Part shown: in pieces, positions 47,574 to 59,404 of the stretch
Layout: each line of letters begins with the position of its first letter
Position numbering within the stretch: the first letter of the stretch is position 1
Assembly (NCBI GenBank): GCA_947034885.2
Contig: OX344755.2
Coordinates: 23,753,052-23,817,051, forward strand
DNA from: Thuidium tamariscinum
Lineage: Eukaryota; Streptophyta; Bryopsida; Hypnales; Thuidiaceae
Direction of reading: 5' to 3'
Length of the DNA: 64,000 nt
The notes under the pieces: generated by a model
What the model was told of the DNA's origin: nothing
Seen by the model: only the letters and a program-made list of their open reading frames with translations
The model's database searches: none
Made by a program: the position numbers and the translations under genes

Positions 47574-48216
47574 TTAACCCCTAAATGCCCATGGCACTCA
47601 AATGTGGTGTCAAAGAAACTTTGAAGTTCATGAAAGCTTTACCAAAAATTTATTTTTAGTGGTTTATATTTTTGGAAGGCTTTTTTCAAAGTCTAGATTT
47701 ACCATCAATAATCCAATTTTGAATTACGATTATGATTTTTCTATTCAAATTTTAATGCAAGGGTACCCATTGCAATCTTGACAATCCATAGTGTTAAAGA
47801 CTCTTGGAAATGAGCCTCAAATACACTAGATCTTAGAGAAAAAATCACACAAAAAATTCATTTCAAAAAATTTTAGACTACATTTTGAGAAGCCATAAAT
47901 TGATTGTGGCTATGCTTCTTAGGCCCTAACACCTAGTATTGTTTTGGTGACCACCTTTTTAGATTTGACATGCAAAAAGAGAACTCAAAGATTTTCATAC
48001 TTTCTACACCCTCATGATCAAACATTACAATCTTTCAATCCAGAAGTGATATACTTGTGTTTTCTTTTTCTAGGTGATCTTTAACATGTCTACTTCAAAT
48101 TTCTAAAGTTTCAATTAAAAGAAAATTTATTCAACTTATCAAGAATGTTGCATCTTGTTCCAATTTAGAGCAAATTCTAAGAAATTCAAAGTAAGCCTTA
48201 GGCATTCAAGGGTTAA
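47574..48216. mobile_element. Full-length 640-bp TTAA-flanked MITE (family reference copy)
   Basis: TTAA at 47574-47577 and 48213-48216. The termini are CCCCTAAATGCCCATGGC and, on the other strand, CCCTTGAATGCCTAAGGC, an imperfect 18-bp inverted repeat. It is non-coding. Related fragments lie at 36.6-37.6, 38.7-39.3, 44.2-44.8, 50.8-51.0, 52.2-52.7 and 59.1-59.4 kb. Confidence 0.8.
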
Positions 48217-48594
48217 ACACTTTTGTATTCATTTGTTTATCACTACTTGAAGACATGGTCTCTTATAAGTTATGTCTTAATTGTACGGAGTTGGGAAAAA
48301 AATGATTCATGGCAAATAATTCAAAAAGGGTTAAATATTTTAATTTCAGGCCTTAGGATTTTAAATATTAAATTCCCCTTTTTGTTTGAATAAGATCAAT
48401 ACTCTTCAAATAATGAAAAGTCAAATCATATTCTAGCACCTCCAAATAGGAACACAACCCATTTGAGGTAGGCGAGTAATCCTGCCTAATTCTGCAAAAG
48501 GCTTGATGCCCCTGGTCTGAATGTACTGGTTCCTGTGCCAATTGAATTTTCTCCATTTGTTCAAAAAGAAAAAAAAATAGAAAAAATAAAGGCA

Positions 48595-49225
48595 CGACCG
48601 TGCCTCGAGCGACCGCGGGTCTTGGCGTGGAATTTCTGAACCCCCGATTCTAGCACTGCGAATGCGCGCCTGCGAGTGGGCGACAGCGGGTTGGCGCGAC
48701 AGCGTGTAGGGCGACCTCGGGTCCTGGCGCCATGTTCAAGTCCTTCGAATCCTGGCACACAGAGACCGCGGGTGGGGCGACAGCGGGTGGGCGACTACGT
48801 GTGGTGGCGACTGCGGGTCGTGCGGGGAAGTTCAGAAGCCTCGATCTTGGCACTGCGACCGCGGGTGGGTGCGACAGCGGGTTGGTATGACCTCGCGTGG
48901 GGCGACCTCGGGTCCTTGCGGAAAGTTCAACACTCCACGCTCATGGAACACAGCGACCGCGGGTGGGTGCGACATCGGGTGGGTGCGACCGCGCGTAGGG
49001 GCGACCTCGGGTCCTTGCGGGAAGTTCAGAACTCCACTCTCATGGAACACAGCGACCGCGGGTGGGTGCGACAATGGGTGGGTGCGACTTCGCATCGAGG
49101 CGACCTCGTGTCCTGGTGGGGATCCTGGGACACAACGACCGCCCTTGGGTGCGACCTCGGGTGGGCGACCGCGGGTCCGACAATTAAAAAGCCTCCAGAA
49201 GAACAGCGACCGCGCCTACTGGTAA
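48595..49225. repeat. Largest CpG-rich GCGAC motif cluster, 48.6-49.2 kb
   Basis: Several dozen GCGACCGCGGGT/GCGACAGCGGGT/GCGACCTCGGGT units lie 12-40 bp apart. A larger internal repeat of about 120 bp (GCGACCTCGGGTCCTTGCGG, AAGTTCA, ACTCCACGCTCATGGAACAC, AGCGACCGCGGGTGGGTGCG) occurs twice, at about 48900-49015. No ORF with a domain lies on the minus-strand side, so this cluster appears to have lost or never had a cargo gene. A C13-15 run sits at 49247-49270. Confidence 0.85.
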
Positions 49226-49334
49226 GGAAAGGAATTAATTTGAAATTCCCCCCTCCCCCCCCCCCCCCCAAATTATTTGGCCACCTAAAAATATGGAAGT
49301 AGCTGGCTGGATCCAACCAAGATTATTGAAGGTA

Positions 49335-50171
49335 TTAACCCCTACCTACCCAACCGACCATATATGGTCGATCTGAAATTAAAGGCCCATATCTGAATAG
49401 GCAGTTACATTCCTTGAACATAAAAAAAAAAAAAATTAGTCACTTTTAAGGATTAACGATAGAGAACTTTCATTTTTCACTGTAAAAAGTATATATTTGA
49501 TTATTGAGAGGTCTTCAAAGGCATACATGTGTCATAAGTGAAGTGTAAAGCTTGCCAATTTTACTTCATTTCCTAGATTTATGCAATTTCACTTTATTTG
49601 AGATCTAAGAAATAGTACATATCCATTTGCTTTGAGAATGGTTAGAATGGAAAGAAGAAAGTGTTTCCATGATTCAACATTGAAAATTTAATCATACAAC
49701 TATTGACTTGGAGTTATTTCCAAATTCTACTTTAAAAAAATTATTGCATTTCAACAATTGCAAGGTGGATTGTCTAATGAATTCAATAGCTTTTCATGTG
49801 AAACTAATTTTTTTTTAAATGCATTTTAGTGTGCTAACACTCTTTGTAGTTAATTATGTCCCCTCCAACCCCCAACACAATTCATATGCAAATTTGAGAA
49901 ACTTTGTGGTAAAGAGCAATATACAAAGTATAAAAGATGTACTACTCACTTGTTATAATCTCACAACTCCTATGCAATTTTGTACTCAAAATTTGTGTAC
50001 TTACTAATAAACAAGTTCTTTAAACATCCATGTGGTATAATTTGGGAAGAAAATCAATTTGCTTCACTAGGGATGACTACAAGCTCATATATTTTTTTCA
50101 TATTCAAAATACACTTGAAAAATATGAAAAAATAAATAAAAATTGAAAAGGCTTGGGCATTTAGGGATTAC
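49335..50171. mobile_element. TTAA-type MITE, 837 bp, with an empty-site counterpart
   Basis: The left end is TTAACCCCTACCTACCCAAC and the right end, other strand, GGTAATCCCTAAATGCCCAA, so the right TTAA is mutated to TTAC. It is non-coding. The duplicated segment at 43225-43240 lacks it, reading GAAGATATTGACATGTAAAT straight through. A GACCATATATGGTC palindrome sits at 49356-49369. Confidence 0.8.
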
Positions 50172-50261
50172 CATGTAAATGTCCGGAGTACTTCTTTAAT
50201 AGTTTTAGGGAAATATTTATAATTGAACAATAGACCAATCCTTTGGTAACCTTAATCCATT

Positions 50262-50764
50262 CATTAGAGCCTTAGAGGATTTTTGAGTTCTAAAGAGGGC
50301 CGCTAAGAGGTGTTTGGAAGGATGCTTTTGTATTTAAATATTCTCCTTGAGGATGACTACTTCCCTATACGTGCTCATTGGAAAAGATTTTTTTCCAATG
50401 TGTACTTCCATGTGACAATAGCTTTCATTGGGTGGATCACGGAGACCATGATGAAGCTTTGTCATTTAAAATTTGGGTTTAGGACATGAAGATGACACCA
50501 AACTATCCAATCAGGAACACTATTTTGTACAACCATTAAGATAATAATATAGTATTGTACATTGACTCCACTAGTGGATTTTCTTTTACAACCATCGATA
50601 TAATGTTATACTATCCAAATTTAATATTTGGTAATAGTACCTTGTTTTTGTAGTCTCTACTTTTACTTCACACAATATTTCAACTACTAGTTTTTGTCTT
50701 CATTAAATAGGTGTGCATGTCTATCTCTAAGGGCCTTATATAGATCTCAAAAAGCCTCTTATGC
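50262..50764. mobile_element. MITE of about 500 bp with an empty-site counterpart
   Basis: The left end TTAGAGGATTTTTGAGTTCT with AAAGAGGGCC is mirrored at the right, on the other strand, by ATAAGAGGCTTTTTGAGATC with TATATAAGGCC. The homologous place after 44242 reads ATCCATTCTTTTCTATAAGT with no insertion. No ORF. Ends resemble the MITE in the LRR-ROCO intron. Confidence 0.75.
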
Positions 50765-53312
50765 TTTTCTATAAGTCATCCAACAAATAAAAAGTAGACA
50801 TGTCTTAGATCAAATAGGAAAAACATAATACACGATATTTCTTATGGATTGAAAGATATAAATGTTTCATGATGGAGGTGTTTCAAATTAGCAAATGAAC
50901 TTTTTTTTTTTCATCATGTTTTCCCAGGTCTAAGGACTTCCTTGTATCAAATCTATATAAGTTAATGTTTTGAATTCGGTTTGAATATTGCCAAATAAAA
51001 TGTGGTATTACATGATATCAACTAATCCATTTAAAAAATTAAAGATTTGAACATATTCAAACTACTAAGCCAAATGAAAATAATCTATTGTGATGAAGTG
51101 CAATTGATTTAATTAGTATCGCACTTGTGCTCATTAGCTTGTATGAAATTGATCCTCTCATAATATCTCGTTTTGCCAATTCCAATTTTTACAGAATATA
51201 AGATCCTTTTCAAACATACACCTAATTAGATTCTCCTTAAACATACACCGAATCAGATAATTTAAGTATATATAGAAAAAATTTATTTAAGAAATTCCTC
51301 TTCTAAATACACATTCCTCTTCTAAATACACTAATTGCAAACATGACATGAAACTTTTGAGACTATTAACACATTCACTGTAAGGAAAGATGGAATGGGA
51401 TTGGTAGACTAGTATTACATTCCTAGTACAACCTATCTAATATCTACAAATTAGTGACGTGGTAATTAACGACGAGACTAATTGATGATGCGACCACCAG
51501 ACCAACTCACAAAATAACAACACTAATTAAGAGTATTGGTTCAATAATGGAATATTAAAGGAGATACCCCAAGACCCAACTCAATTTTTTTCTAATGCAC
51601 ACCTTTAATTTGTACCCTACAATATTTAAAAACACCCTATATCATTTTCTATATATTGTAGTATATAAAATTTTAAAATCAAATTGTAATTTTTATCAAA
51701 ATGATTATTTGGCATCCTACATTTGTTCATACATATATAGCTACTTCTTCCACTCACTGTAGCCCTTGAGATTGAATAGTCTTACAAATATTAAATCATT
51801 GCATGTATTTGTTGTTCATCACTTACACTTCTTTGCAACAAACTTTAGAGCCACTCTTGTTTGTTGGAATCAATGGACTGGTAATTTGGAAAAAATTCAT
51901 TTTAATATTAACAATCTTTCTATGAATCTCCCTATGACCCTATTCTTATTTTAATTCAACAAAATTTGAAAACATCACACCACAATTGGAGATGCAGCAT
52001 CCAAAAAATAAAATAAAAGTTGTTCCCTAAAGGGTTATAAGGGTCTATGCATGTATACCATTCTAACATTTGTTTAAAGCAAAAATTGAAAAAAGTCATC
52101 TACCAAGGATGAAATAATATTAGATGAAAATGACTCAAATATACTTCTAATTTAAAATTAGTAGCCTTATTGAAGTCTATAAATTCCTATACAATTGAAG
52201 TTTGTAATTCAAGTACATTTTTCAACAATAGACATAAATAAAAAGTGATGTGAAGTCTTTGTATTCTCTTTTCACAAGTAAAATTTGAAAGTTGGTGACC
52301 AAAGAAATATGAGGTTAAAGGGCTTAACATGCATGATTCCAATCAATTTATGCCTTTTCAAAATCTAATCTACAATTTGTTTAAATGAATTTTGAACGTG
52401 CATTTTTCTCCTAAATTGAGCATATAAGCGTATTTGAGGCTCATTTTCAAAAACTCTCAACACTACGTAAAGTGAAGAATGTAATGGATAGTTGATTAAC
52501 ATTGCAAAATCTTGAATAGAAAAATCACTATCAATCATTTTCTAAATTGGAATGTTGACATTAAAATAAGACTTCTTAGAGGACTTTCCGAAAAATAAGA
52601 ACCACTAAAAATAACAACTTTGTTAGTTTTAATTTAACTTCAAAATTATGCAAACACCAAAGTTAGGTGCCTTAGGCATTTAGTAATTTATTGATTAAAG
52701 ATTTATAAGAAACTTCCACGACCTACTAGTACATTGGTAGAAGAGGATTTCTTCCATAATTCAGTGAACATTAGAAAGTGAAATAGTTGTGTGAGGTAAA
52801 TATTTTGTTTAGAAGTCTCTTAAAAGAAATCAAAATTGATATTGTCTACAAAAATGTGGCACAGAAAATCAATTGTTTGAATAATTCAGTGGACACAAAA
52901 GTATATTCATTATTTCAGTGAAAGATTTGACTTCGATGATTTGATTTTCAAATTTTTGTATCAAATCGTAAATGACAAATGCAATCAATGCTACATCATT
53001 TACTATCTTAAACTACAAATTTTACTTGGTTAATTCTTACCATAAAATAATTTGATAGCCCGCATGTCTAATACTCAATAACTCAAATTACATATGAATT
53101 TCAAACATTTGGAAATTCATCCAAGTAATCAAATATTTTTTCATTCAACTTTCAATATGTTTGATTTAGTAGTGTGAACACATTGTTCATAATATAAAAT
53201 ATTTTTATATATACATAAATCCTATTACAAAATGAAAGGCACACAACGTGGCCATCAGCTTCCTTGTACTAAAATACTCTCTACTAAATCATACTCCCTC
53301 ATACACTCACTA
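50765..53312. other. AT-rich DNA with repeat fragments, no gene
   Basis: 50765-50960 continues the duplicated segment. 52230-52690 is a fragment of the 640-bp family (GGTGACCAAAGAAATATGAG, then TTAGGTGCCTTAGGCATTTA at its end). The remaining sequence shows nothing I can identify. Confidence 0.45.
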
Positions 53313-54892
53313 CTACAGAGGTGAGTCACGGAAAACTAATTCGGGGGGTTTCATGCACCATGGAGGCCCCATGAGCAAACTTACCACCTCCGTACACGTT
53401 GGTCTGTCCTTTGGATCTTTTCTAGTCAATTGATCCAACTTCAAGGCAAAGTACCTACATGCATCTCGATTTTTGAAGATGTCTTCATCAAAGTCGCCAG
53501 TCCACTCAATCTTCATGCTTTCTGCCAATTTTCCAATAGAATATGAATCCGATTGCACGGTATATCGATGCGTTGCTTGCATAATGGATAGGCTTGTATC
53601 GGAATTTTGTGGCCCAAATGTGTAGAACAACTCTAGAGCCACCCACCAACGCCCTAGTTGTTGTCTCTCCATCTCTTCATTGGTACGGTATCCATAGTGC
53701 GATGGGGCTTTCTCATCCATATGACTTGCAATTCCCCAATCACAAATCCCAATGTTGATGATCTCGTTGGAATAATCAGGAAAATGCAACAATATATTCC
53801 TTGGAGAGAAGTCGTTGTGCAACACCAATGACTGATGCATAAGATGAGTCACATACACAAGAGCCTATGCTAATTTGGCCTTGTGCCTTCGAAAAAGGCT
53901 GACTTCTTTTTGTTTCTCCTCAGGCAATTGTCTAATCTGATTCACCTTGTGCCATTCCACGGTTGGTGACACCTTCTTGTTCAAATCGAGCAATTCACCC
54001 AAATGACCTCCATTCCACCATAGAGTATACGCCTCCACGGTTTTCGAATTCATGGCACAAAACTTTATTATGCCAGCATGATTTAGGGGACATACCAAGG
54101 CTTCTACGGATCGTTCCACCCTTGCATCGTGCAAGTTCTTGGTTTTTGGCATTTTCCCAGCCAAAGTGATATATTCAGGGAACGTATCTAACCCTAGAAT
54201 ACGCACTTTGCGCACCTTGCCATGCCCACCTTCACGACAGAATCCACTAAGGGGCTCCACCTTTGCTGAAGGTGGTATCCAAGTAATACATAGTCCACCA
54301 TCTCTTGCAAATGCAGCCTTCACAGCATCGTTTTTCCACTTGAAACCCCTTGATCCAGACTTTGATAATTTCTTCACAACTGTTTGCCACCATTCCATCT
54401 TCTCACAAAACTCCTTTGCTTCATCATCTAGTGGTTGCCCTGCCACTTGTGGTCGAAGATCAGCCATCAATCTCTTGGTATTAAAAATGATAGACTAAAC
54501 AGTGTCGGTAAGCCAACGTTGAAGGCTTGAATTGTATGTCAAATCCACGTCTTTGAAATCATCAGATTCATAGCACTTGCTCAAAATCCTAGCCTCCAAA
54601 TCATCCACCAATTTTAGAGCACCTGTCAAGGGATCTCTGAAATAGCTTGCCTCCAGAAATTGCACACTTTTTCTTGCATACCATTGTAAGGACACCTCAT
54701 ATGCAAACTTTGTATAACTTGGAGGTGGATACGTCGGGTCCTTCTCATTAGCTATCCTAGGCTTCTTTGGCTTGGTTTCGGTTGCACTCCCAGTGTCACG
54801 CCTGTAGCTATAGGGACTTCAAAATGTTTAGGATCATCTAGATCCCAAATTGACCTCCGCCTCATGCTAGTGCCTTCACGTGGATTGGACAT
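53313..54892 (-). pseudogene. Protein kinase-like gene with two amber stops and a frameshift
   Basis: Minus-strand segments 54695-54495, 54470-53865 and 53858-53313 share one frame, interrupted by TAG at 54495-54497 and at 53865-53867 (just before ALVYVTHLMHQ, a typical kinase helix). The ATG at 54892 opens MSNPREGTSMRRRSIWDLDD in another frame, so a frameshift lies near 54805. Kinase motifs in order: glycine loop REGGHGKVRKV, LAGK lysine, acidic helix C, catalytic loop LHNDFSPRNIL (HRD changed to HND), CDWG for DFG, SDSYSIGKLAE for helix F and the KDRPT arginine. The long N-terminal part has no known domain. It resembles kinases carried in plant mobile elements, not receptor kinases: there is no signal peptide or membrane helix. 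It shares the upstream block and CpG-rich cluster with two other ORFs. Confidence 0.75.
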
Positions 54893-54984
54893 GGTGCTCC
54901 TTCAAAGAAATAACACCAACTTCTAATTTCGTAGGAGAAAAATGCAAAAAGTCCGCCCCCAAGAAAATAAACCTGGACCAACGG

Positions 54985-55026
54985 GCACGCATTCAGCCAC
55001 TCAGAGGTGGGTGAAAGACAGTGCGC
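54985..55026 (-). promoter_or_regulatory. Shared upstream block, copy at the kinase gene
   Basis: On the gene strand: GCGCACTGTCTTTCACCCAC, short variable part, then AGTGGCTGAATGCGTGCCC. It ends about 93 bp before the ATG at 54892. Confidence 0.7.
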
Positions 55027-55035
55027 ATGGCCAAG

Positions 55036-55380
55036 AGTGGCGACTGCGGGTAATGGAGAACGCTTAAGTACCGGACAGCGGGTGCGAGGCGACCGCGGAT
55101 CGGGAGGGGCGACTGCGGGTCGGCATGGAGGCGACTTCGGGTAGGTTTAGGGCGACCGCGGATCGGGGGGGGGCGACAGCGGGTATCTGTAGGGCGACCG
55201 CGGATCGGGGGGTGGGGTGACTGCGGATCTGTGGAGGGGCGACCGCGGATCAAGGGGGGGGGGCGACCGCGCCCCTGGGGGACCGACCGCGGATCAAGGG
55301 GGGGGGGCGACCGCGCCCCTGGGGGACCGACCGCGCCTCTTCGGGCTGATCGCGCCTCTGGGGGCGACCGCGTCTGGGCT
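55036..55380. repeat. CpG-rich GCGAC motif cluster, 55.0-55.4 kb
   Basis: It has GCGACTGCGGGT, GCGACCGCGGATC and GCGACCGCGCCCC units with G-runs between them. A duplication (GCGACCGCGCCCCTGGGGGA followed by CCGACCGCGGATCAAGG) occurs at about 55243-55325. It lies upstream of the minus-strand kinase and also of the plus-strand ORF at 55551. Confidence 0.85.
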
Positions 55381-55550
55381 TCACTAGGTCATAGAAAAAA
55401 AGAGTTAAGAAATGTCAAATAGATTAGAAACTAATCTTTTGTTTTCTTTTGCATTATAAAATTTTACTTAAAAATTTTATTCGAAAAAACCAAAATACTT
55501 TTGAATCACAAATCTTTTTAAATATGATATTTTAGTTTAAGAAATGAATT

Positions 55551-56123
55551 TTGTATTTTTCTGACTTCGGCAATGCAAGTTTAGGTGGTCTCGGTAGTTT
55601 ACGCAACGGAAATAAGGATCCACAAGAAGATGAAACGTTGGAGTCCATGTTTGGTCTACGTTCGGTGAAGTCATCGGATCGATCACTTTCTTTGGGCGCA
55701 AATGAGATCATCATTCCAAACGAATCAAAAGCAAGACAACCAGTAATGAAAGAGTCCAAGAAAGCTAGAAATAAAAGAATACTAGAGGCCTTTGCAAGAT
55801 CACCATCGAAGCGGCAAAGTCTAGGTCGAACCCCCCTTGATGTATGTGAACCTTTCTCACAAAGCAAAGTGAAACCGGTTAATGGTCTTGAACAAGGGAT
55901 TGGGAAGTCTACACTAGGAGGTAGAGACATGGTGAAAGAGAAAAAGAAGGGTAGACGCAAGAGATCGCTTGCATCAAAGCAAATATCCGGAAGAAAAGAG
56001 CGAGCTCTACAGTCTTCATCCCATAGTATGGACAGCACAAGTAATGAAGAAGACTCGCAATGGGATTCAAGAGGTCATAGCAGTGCAGCTGAGGTGAGAG
56101 GAGACGTTGATTACAAGCCTTAG
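55551..56123 (+). CDS. Basic protein or exon fragment of unknown function (190 aa)
   Basis: An open frame of 190 codons ends in TAG. Its composition is protein-like (balanced, codon-regular) and not repeat-derived. It has a central basic region (KKARNKRILEAFARSPSKRQ) and a second one (KEKKKGRRKRSLASKQISGR) that would serve as nuclear localisation signals, and a Ser-rich acidic tail. I recognise no domain. The ATG at 55551 may not be the true start; an upstream exon joined by an AG near 55540-55590 is possible. It faces the SRA fragment tail to tail. Confidence 0.45.
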   Translation: MYFSDFGNASLGGLGSLRNGNKDPQEDETLESMFGLRSVKSSDRSLSLGANEIIIPNESKARQPVMKESKKARNKRILEAFARSPSKRQSLGRTPLDVCEPFSQSKVKPVNGLEQGIGKSTLGGRDMVKEKKKGRRKRSLASKQISGRKERALQSSSHSMDSTSNEEDSQWDSRGHSSAAEVRGDVDYKP

Positions 56124-56244
56124 AAATTAAAGGAATGTAGACTTAGGTGTTTAGATATTCATGGTACATGGAGCTTGTAATGGAAATGGTTTGTCTGAAC
56201 CTTTGAAAGTAATACAAGTTTTCATGCGCATGTTGGAAACGTCA

Positions 56245-56890
56245 CTATGATTTATTGATTTTTGATTTCTTGGTTTCATGGCCAGTGTATTTGACTGTCT
56301 CCCCATGGTCATCATCATCTCGGTAACCACCTGAGATCACCACGCTGCAAGCCACCTTTTCCCCTAGATCTTCAACCCATGCAATCCCTCCTTGCACTTG
56401 CCGGTGCAACCCAACGGCAAACATTTCGGACCAAAATTCAAATTGATCACCGACTACGATTCCGGGAACGTGACCAAACTTTTGAAACTCATTCGATTTT
56501 CCTTCTTCATTCATCTGCTTCATTGCCTGCAAGTCAGGCCGATTACCAAGCAACTGACCCCTCGTCTTGAGTTTTTGATAATGCTGTAAGATCCGGGACT
56601 ACAGAGCACGCTGCTGCAAAAATTGAACCCTGACACTGACCTAGTCAAAATCTCTTGGTAGTTCTCCATCTACCTCATAAGCTCCCGCTCCATTAGGGTC
56701 TGAAGTTGCCTCTCCCTCAAGAGTTCCCGCTGATTGTGGCCTTGTGGTGTTCTTCATGACTTTCCTCGGCAATCTCACACAACCCTCGGGAAAATCTCGC
56801 GTGGCAATAGGACCGTCGCCATCTATATGGAACAAGGCTAGACGGACTGAAGCAACGGATTGAACTGGCTTTTCTGGCTTTTTATTTTTT
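56245..56890 (-). pseudogene. SRA-YDG domain fragment (SUVH/UHRF-like) with two amber stops
   Basis: On the minus strand 56553-56245 encodes NRPDLQAMKQM, FGHVPGIVVGDQFEFWSEM, FAVGLHRQVQGGI, ACSVVISGGYRDDDDHGETV and KYTGHE. This is the first two thirds of an SRA-YDG domain, the fold that binds methylated cytosine in plant SUVH and VIM/UHRF proteins. The upstream segment (56890-56644) is in the same frame, separated by TAG at 56641-56643 and 56599-56601. The rest of the SRA fold and any SET or RING domain are missing, and no 5' exons were found, so this is a truncated copy. AT-rich DNA above about 56890 is probably intron or unrelated. Confidence 0.75.
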
Positions 56891-56991
56891 TGACTTCGAA
56901 AATATAAAATTATCAATTTTTTTTCTCTTGAGTAGTAGGGAAATGAAACATAATGTTTAAAAAGGGTTTTGACAATTGGTGGTATAATCAT

Positions 56992-58599
56992 AGACTTTTA
57001 TATTTTATCCTAACAAGGCGAATCTTTAAATCCTAAATGTCTAAAGGGTCCTTTTTCCAAAACTACCTCCAAATTGCCATATTAAAATTGAAATTATATT
57101 AAATTTTTTGCAGAATCAATTGAGAAATCCTACCATCATCATTACTAAATTAGTCTACGAGTCTTTCCAATATTTTTAGATTTTGACAATGTAAATTTTG
57201 AGATACCATACATAAAAGATTAGAAGTTCTTTTTTTCCGTAGACAAAAAGATTTTTGAGACCATATCTCAAACTTTCACAAAAGATGAATTTCTCAATTT
57301 TTGCCAAGTGCAATTATAAATAATTTATAATATATGCGTGAATTTTGATAAGGATGGGATCAATAAAAGAGTGGTTTCAAAGCCTTGCAATTCAGTGACA
57401 TATATTGGAAAAACATAATTTTCACTTGGCTATGCCAATTCACTATATACTTCAACTAATCACTATTGGCCTCTTGCTGCTTACTAATCAAGGATATTGT
57501 TTTTTATAAAGTGGTTATTGATTGGCTAATTTTCTCTCTCCAATTTTGCATTGAGCATTTTTGTAATTGCTTGATTTTGAAAAGTCATCCAAGGTTTATA
57601 TTTTTGTCCAAATGAAGATCTTTTGTTTAGCAATGAAAAGACAACTTCATATAATACATCAAATGAACATAAAATTGCCTAGTTATTTAGATCTAAATAG
57701 ACCATACATTTGGACAATTCCGATAAATTGGTTGATTGCCTTAATGGGATCACTCTTTTTCATTTAAGGTATAGACCTAAGTTAAGATGTCTTGTGATGT
57801 GAGGCTTTTAACTTTAATAATTGTATTTAAGATGACTTTATTTGTTTTTAAAAGCTATGAAGAGCGTCTATTCAAATTCCTATGGCTTTTTATAAATCCA
57901 TCCACATTTAAAAAATAAGGCTATCTTATATATGAAATTTAAGTCTCTAATTTGTTCTCAATGTATTGATGCCATTCTTCAAAAAAAATTCCTTTCTTCT
58001 ACTATGTACACATATAGGGGATATACAAAGAAATGGAATGCCAATTTCATTATTATACAATTACTTATGATAGAAATATAAATTCGGGTACAAATATGGC
58101 ATATTATACTACATGGATATGTATATAGACTTTGGCATATCTCCCATATCAAATGCCAAATGCCATACCATGCACTTAAAAATTCAAATAGGGGTGTAGG
58201 GAGGGTGAGTGATCAAATGAATTTAACTTATTTTTTGGAGCTTACTGAAGAAGTCATGTTTGGGAGGTTGGGCTTTAATCAATTTTTTATTTATTTCTTA
58301 GTAATACCTTTAGAGTTTAGATAGATAGGAACCTCTCCTCACTACAACCTAAGTAATATTAAAAATGATATGTAGCATTTGATGGGCCATATAGAAGCCC
58401 TGCATATGATATAATTTAAAAAAAACTAAACAGACCCTTTCTTTTTTATCACTTAGTTTTAAAATAAATCATAGTAAATTTTCTAAGTTCAGTGGGCATT
58501 TCGGGATAAATGAACAAATACTATCATGACTATTTGATCAAACTTCAATATTCTTCACATTGTTTAGTGAATTATTGCAATTACAATTGTATCAAGTAT
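56992..58599. other. AT-rich DNA with no recognised feature
   Basis: Short frames only; no domain, repeat family or RNA gene that I can support. Confidence 0.4.
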
Positions 58600-58900
58600 T
58601 CACTCCAACTTCCCCATTCACTTAGCCCTTCCTTCATTAATGAATGGGGAAGTATAATTGTACTTCCCCATCATTAATTCATTTATTTATTTTTATTCCC
58701 AACTCCCACACTTAGCATTGAATCACCCCATTCACCCAACCTTAATGAATGGGGAAGTCATTGACTTCCCCATTTTTTTTATTCCTTCCACCACTTGATT
58801 GAATCACCCAAGTGTCACCTCACAAGACCCTAACTAGGGTTTAGGGTTTGCGGTGGAGACCCTAAACCCTTTCACCCTTCCCCATTCACTGAGCCATGTC
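58600..58900. repeat. Cluster of hairpins built on AATGGGGAAGT, plus a telomere-motif hairpin
   Basis: AATGGGGAAGTC-ATT-GACTTCCCCATT at 58748-58774 is a perfect 12-bp stem with a 3-nt loop. GGGGAAGTA-TAATTG-TACTTCCCC at 58646-58669 is a second stem. CTTCCCCATTCACT occurs twice more, near 58609 and 58880. At 58836-58870 AGGGTTTAGGGT is inverted as ACCCTAAACCCT around an 11-nt loop; these are plant telomere-type TTTAGGG words. No ORF. Confidence 0.75.
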
Positions 58901-59104
58901 ATTAGTACTTAATTGTACCAAATTTGCTCTTCTCCAAATAAAATAATCCCTCAATGTACTTAAAATTTGAATGACAAGAAGTACCTAATGTCCCATTCTC
59001 CAATAAAAAAACATGTACCTTTATAAACATCGTGATGTCAAAATGGGTGGAAATAGGGGAAAAAAGTTGTCCTTTATTTGACAAGTACGCATTTAAATCC
59101 AATT

Positions 59105-59384
59105 GAGGACCCCAATTGAGGCCATTCTAGAAGCCCTTTGGAGAGTTCATAATTTCTCTAATGACTATGGAAATTCAAGATTGAAATGGATACCCTTGAA
59201 CTAATTTTTAAATAGAAAAATCATAATCATTCATTTTCAAAATTGGATTATTGATGGTAAAACTAGACTTCGAAAAAAGCCTTCCAAAAACATAAACCAC
59301 TGAAAATGAACTTTTGGTAAGGTTTTCATGAACTTCAAAGTGTCTTTGACACCACATTTGGGTGCCTTGGGCATTTAGGGGTAT
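59105..59384. repeat. Truncated copy of the 640-bp repeat family next to a CpG-rich cluster
   Basis: Reversed relative to 47574-48216; it ends GGTGCCTTGGGCATTTAGGG followed by GTA. The CpG-rich cluster begins about 20 bp beyond this end. Confidence 0.7.
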
Positions 59385-59404
59385 GAAAAAAGTAAGAAAG
59401 CCAC

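Noticed and set aside
48676..49302. Open frame of 208 codons across the 48.6-49.2 kb cluster
   Set aside because: It is composed of repeated GCGAC units and is mirrored by open frames on the other strand; it is not protein-like.
58836..58870. Interstitial telomere tract
   Set aside because: Only two or three TTTAGGG words are present and they form a hairpin; too short to call telomeric DNA.
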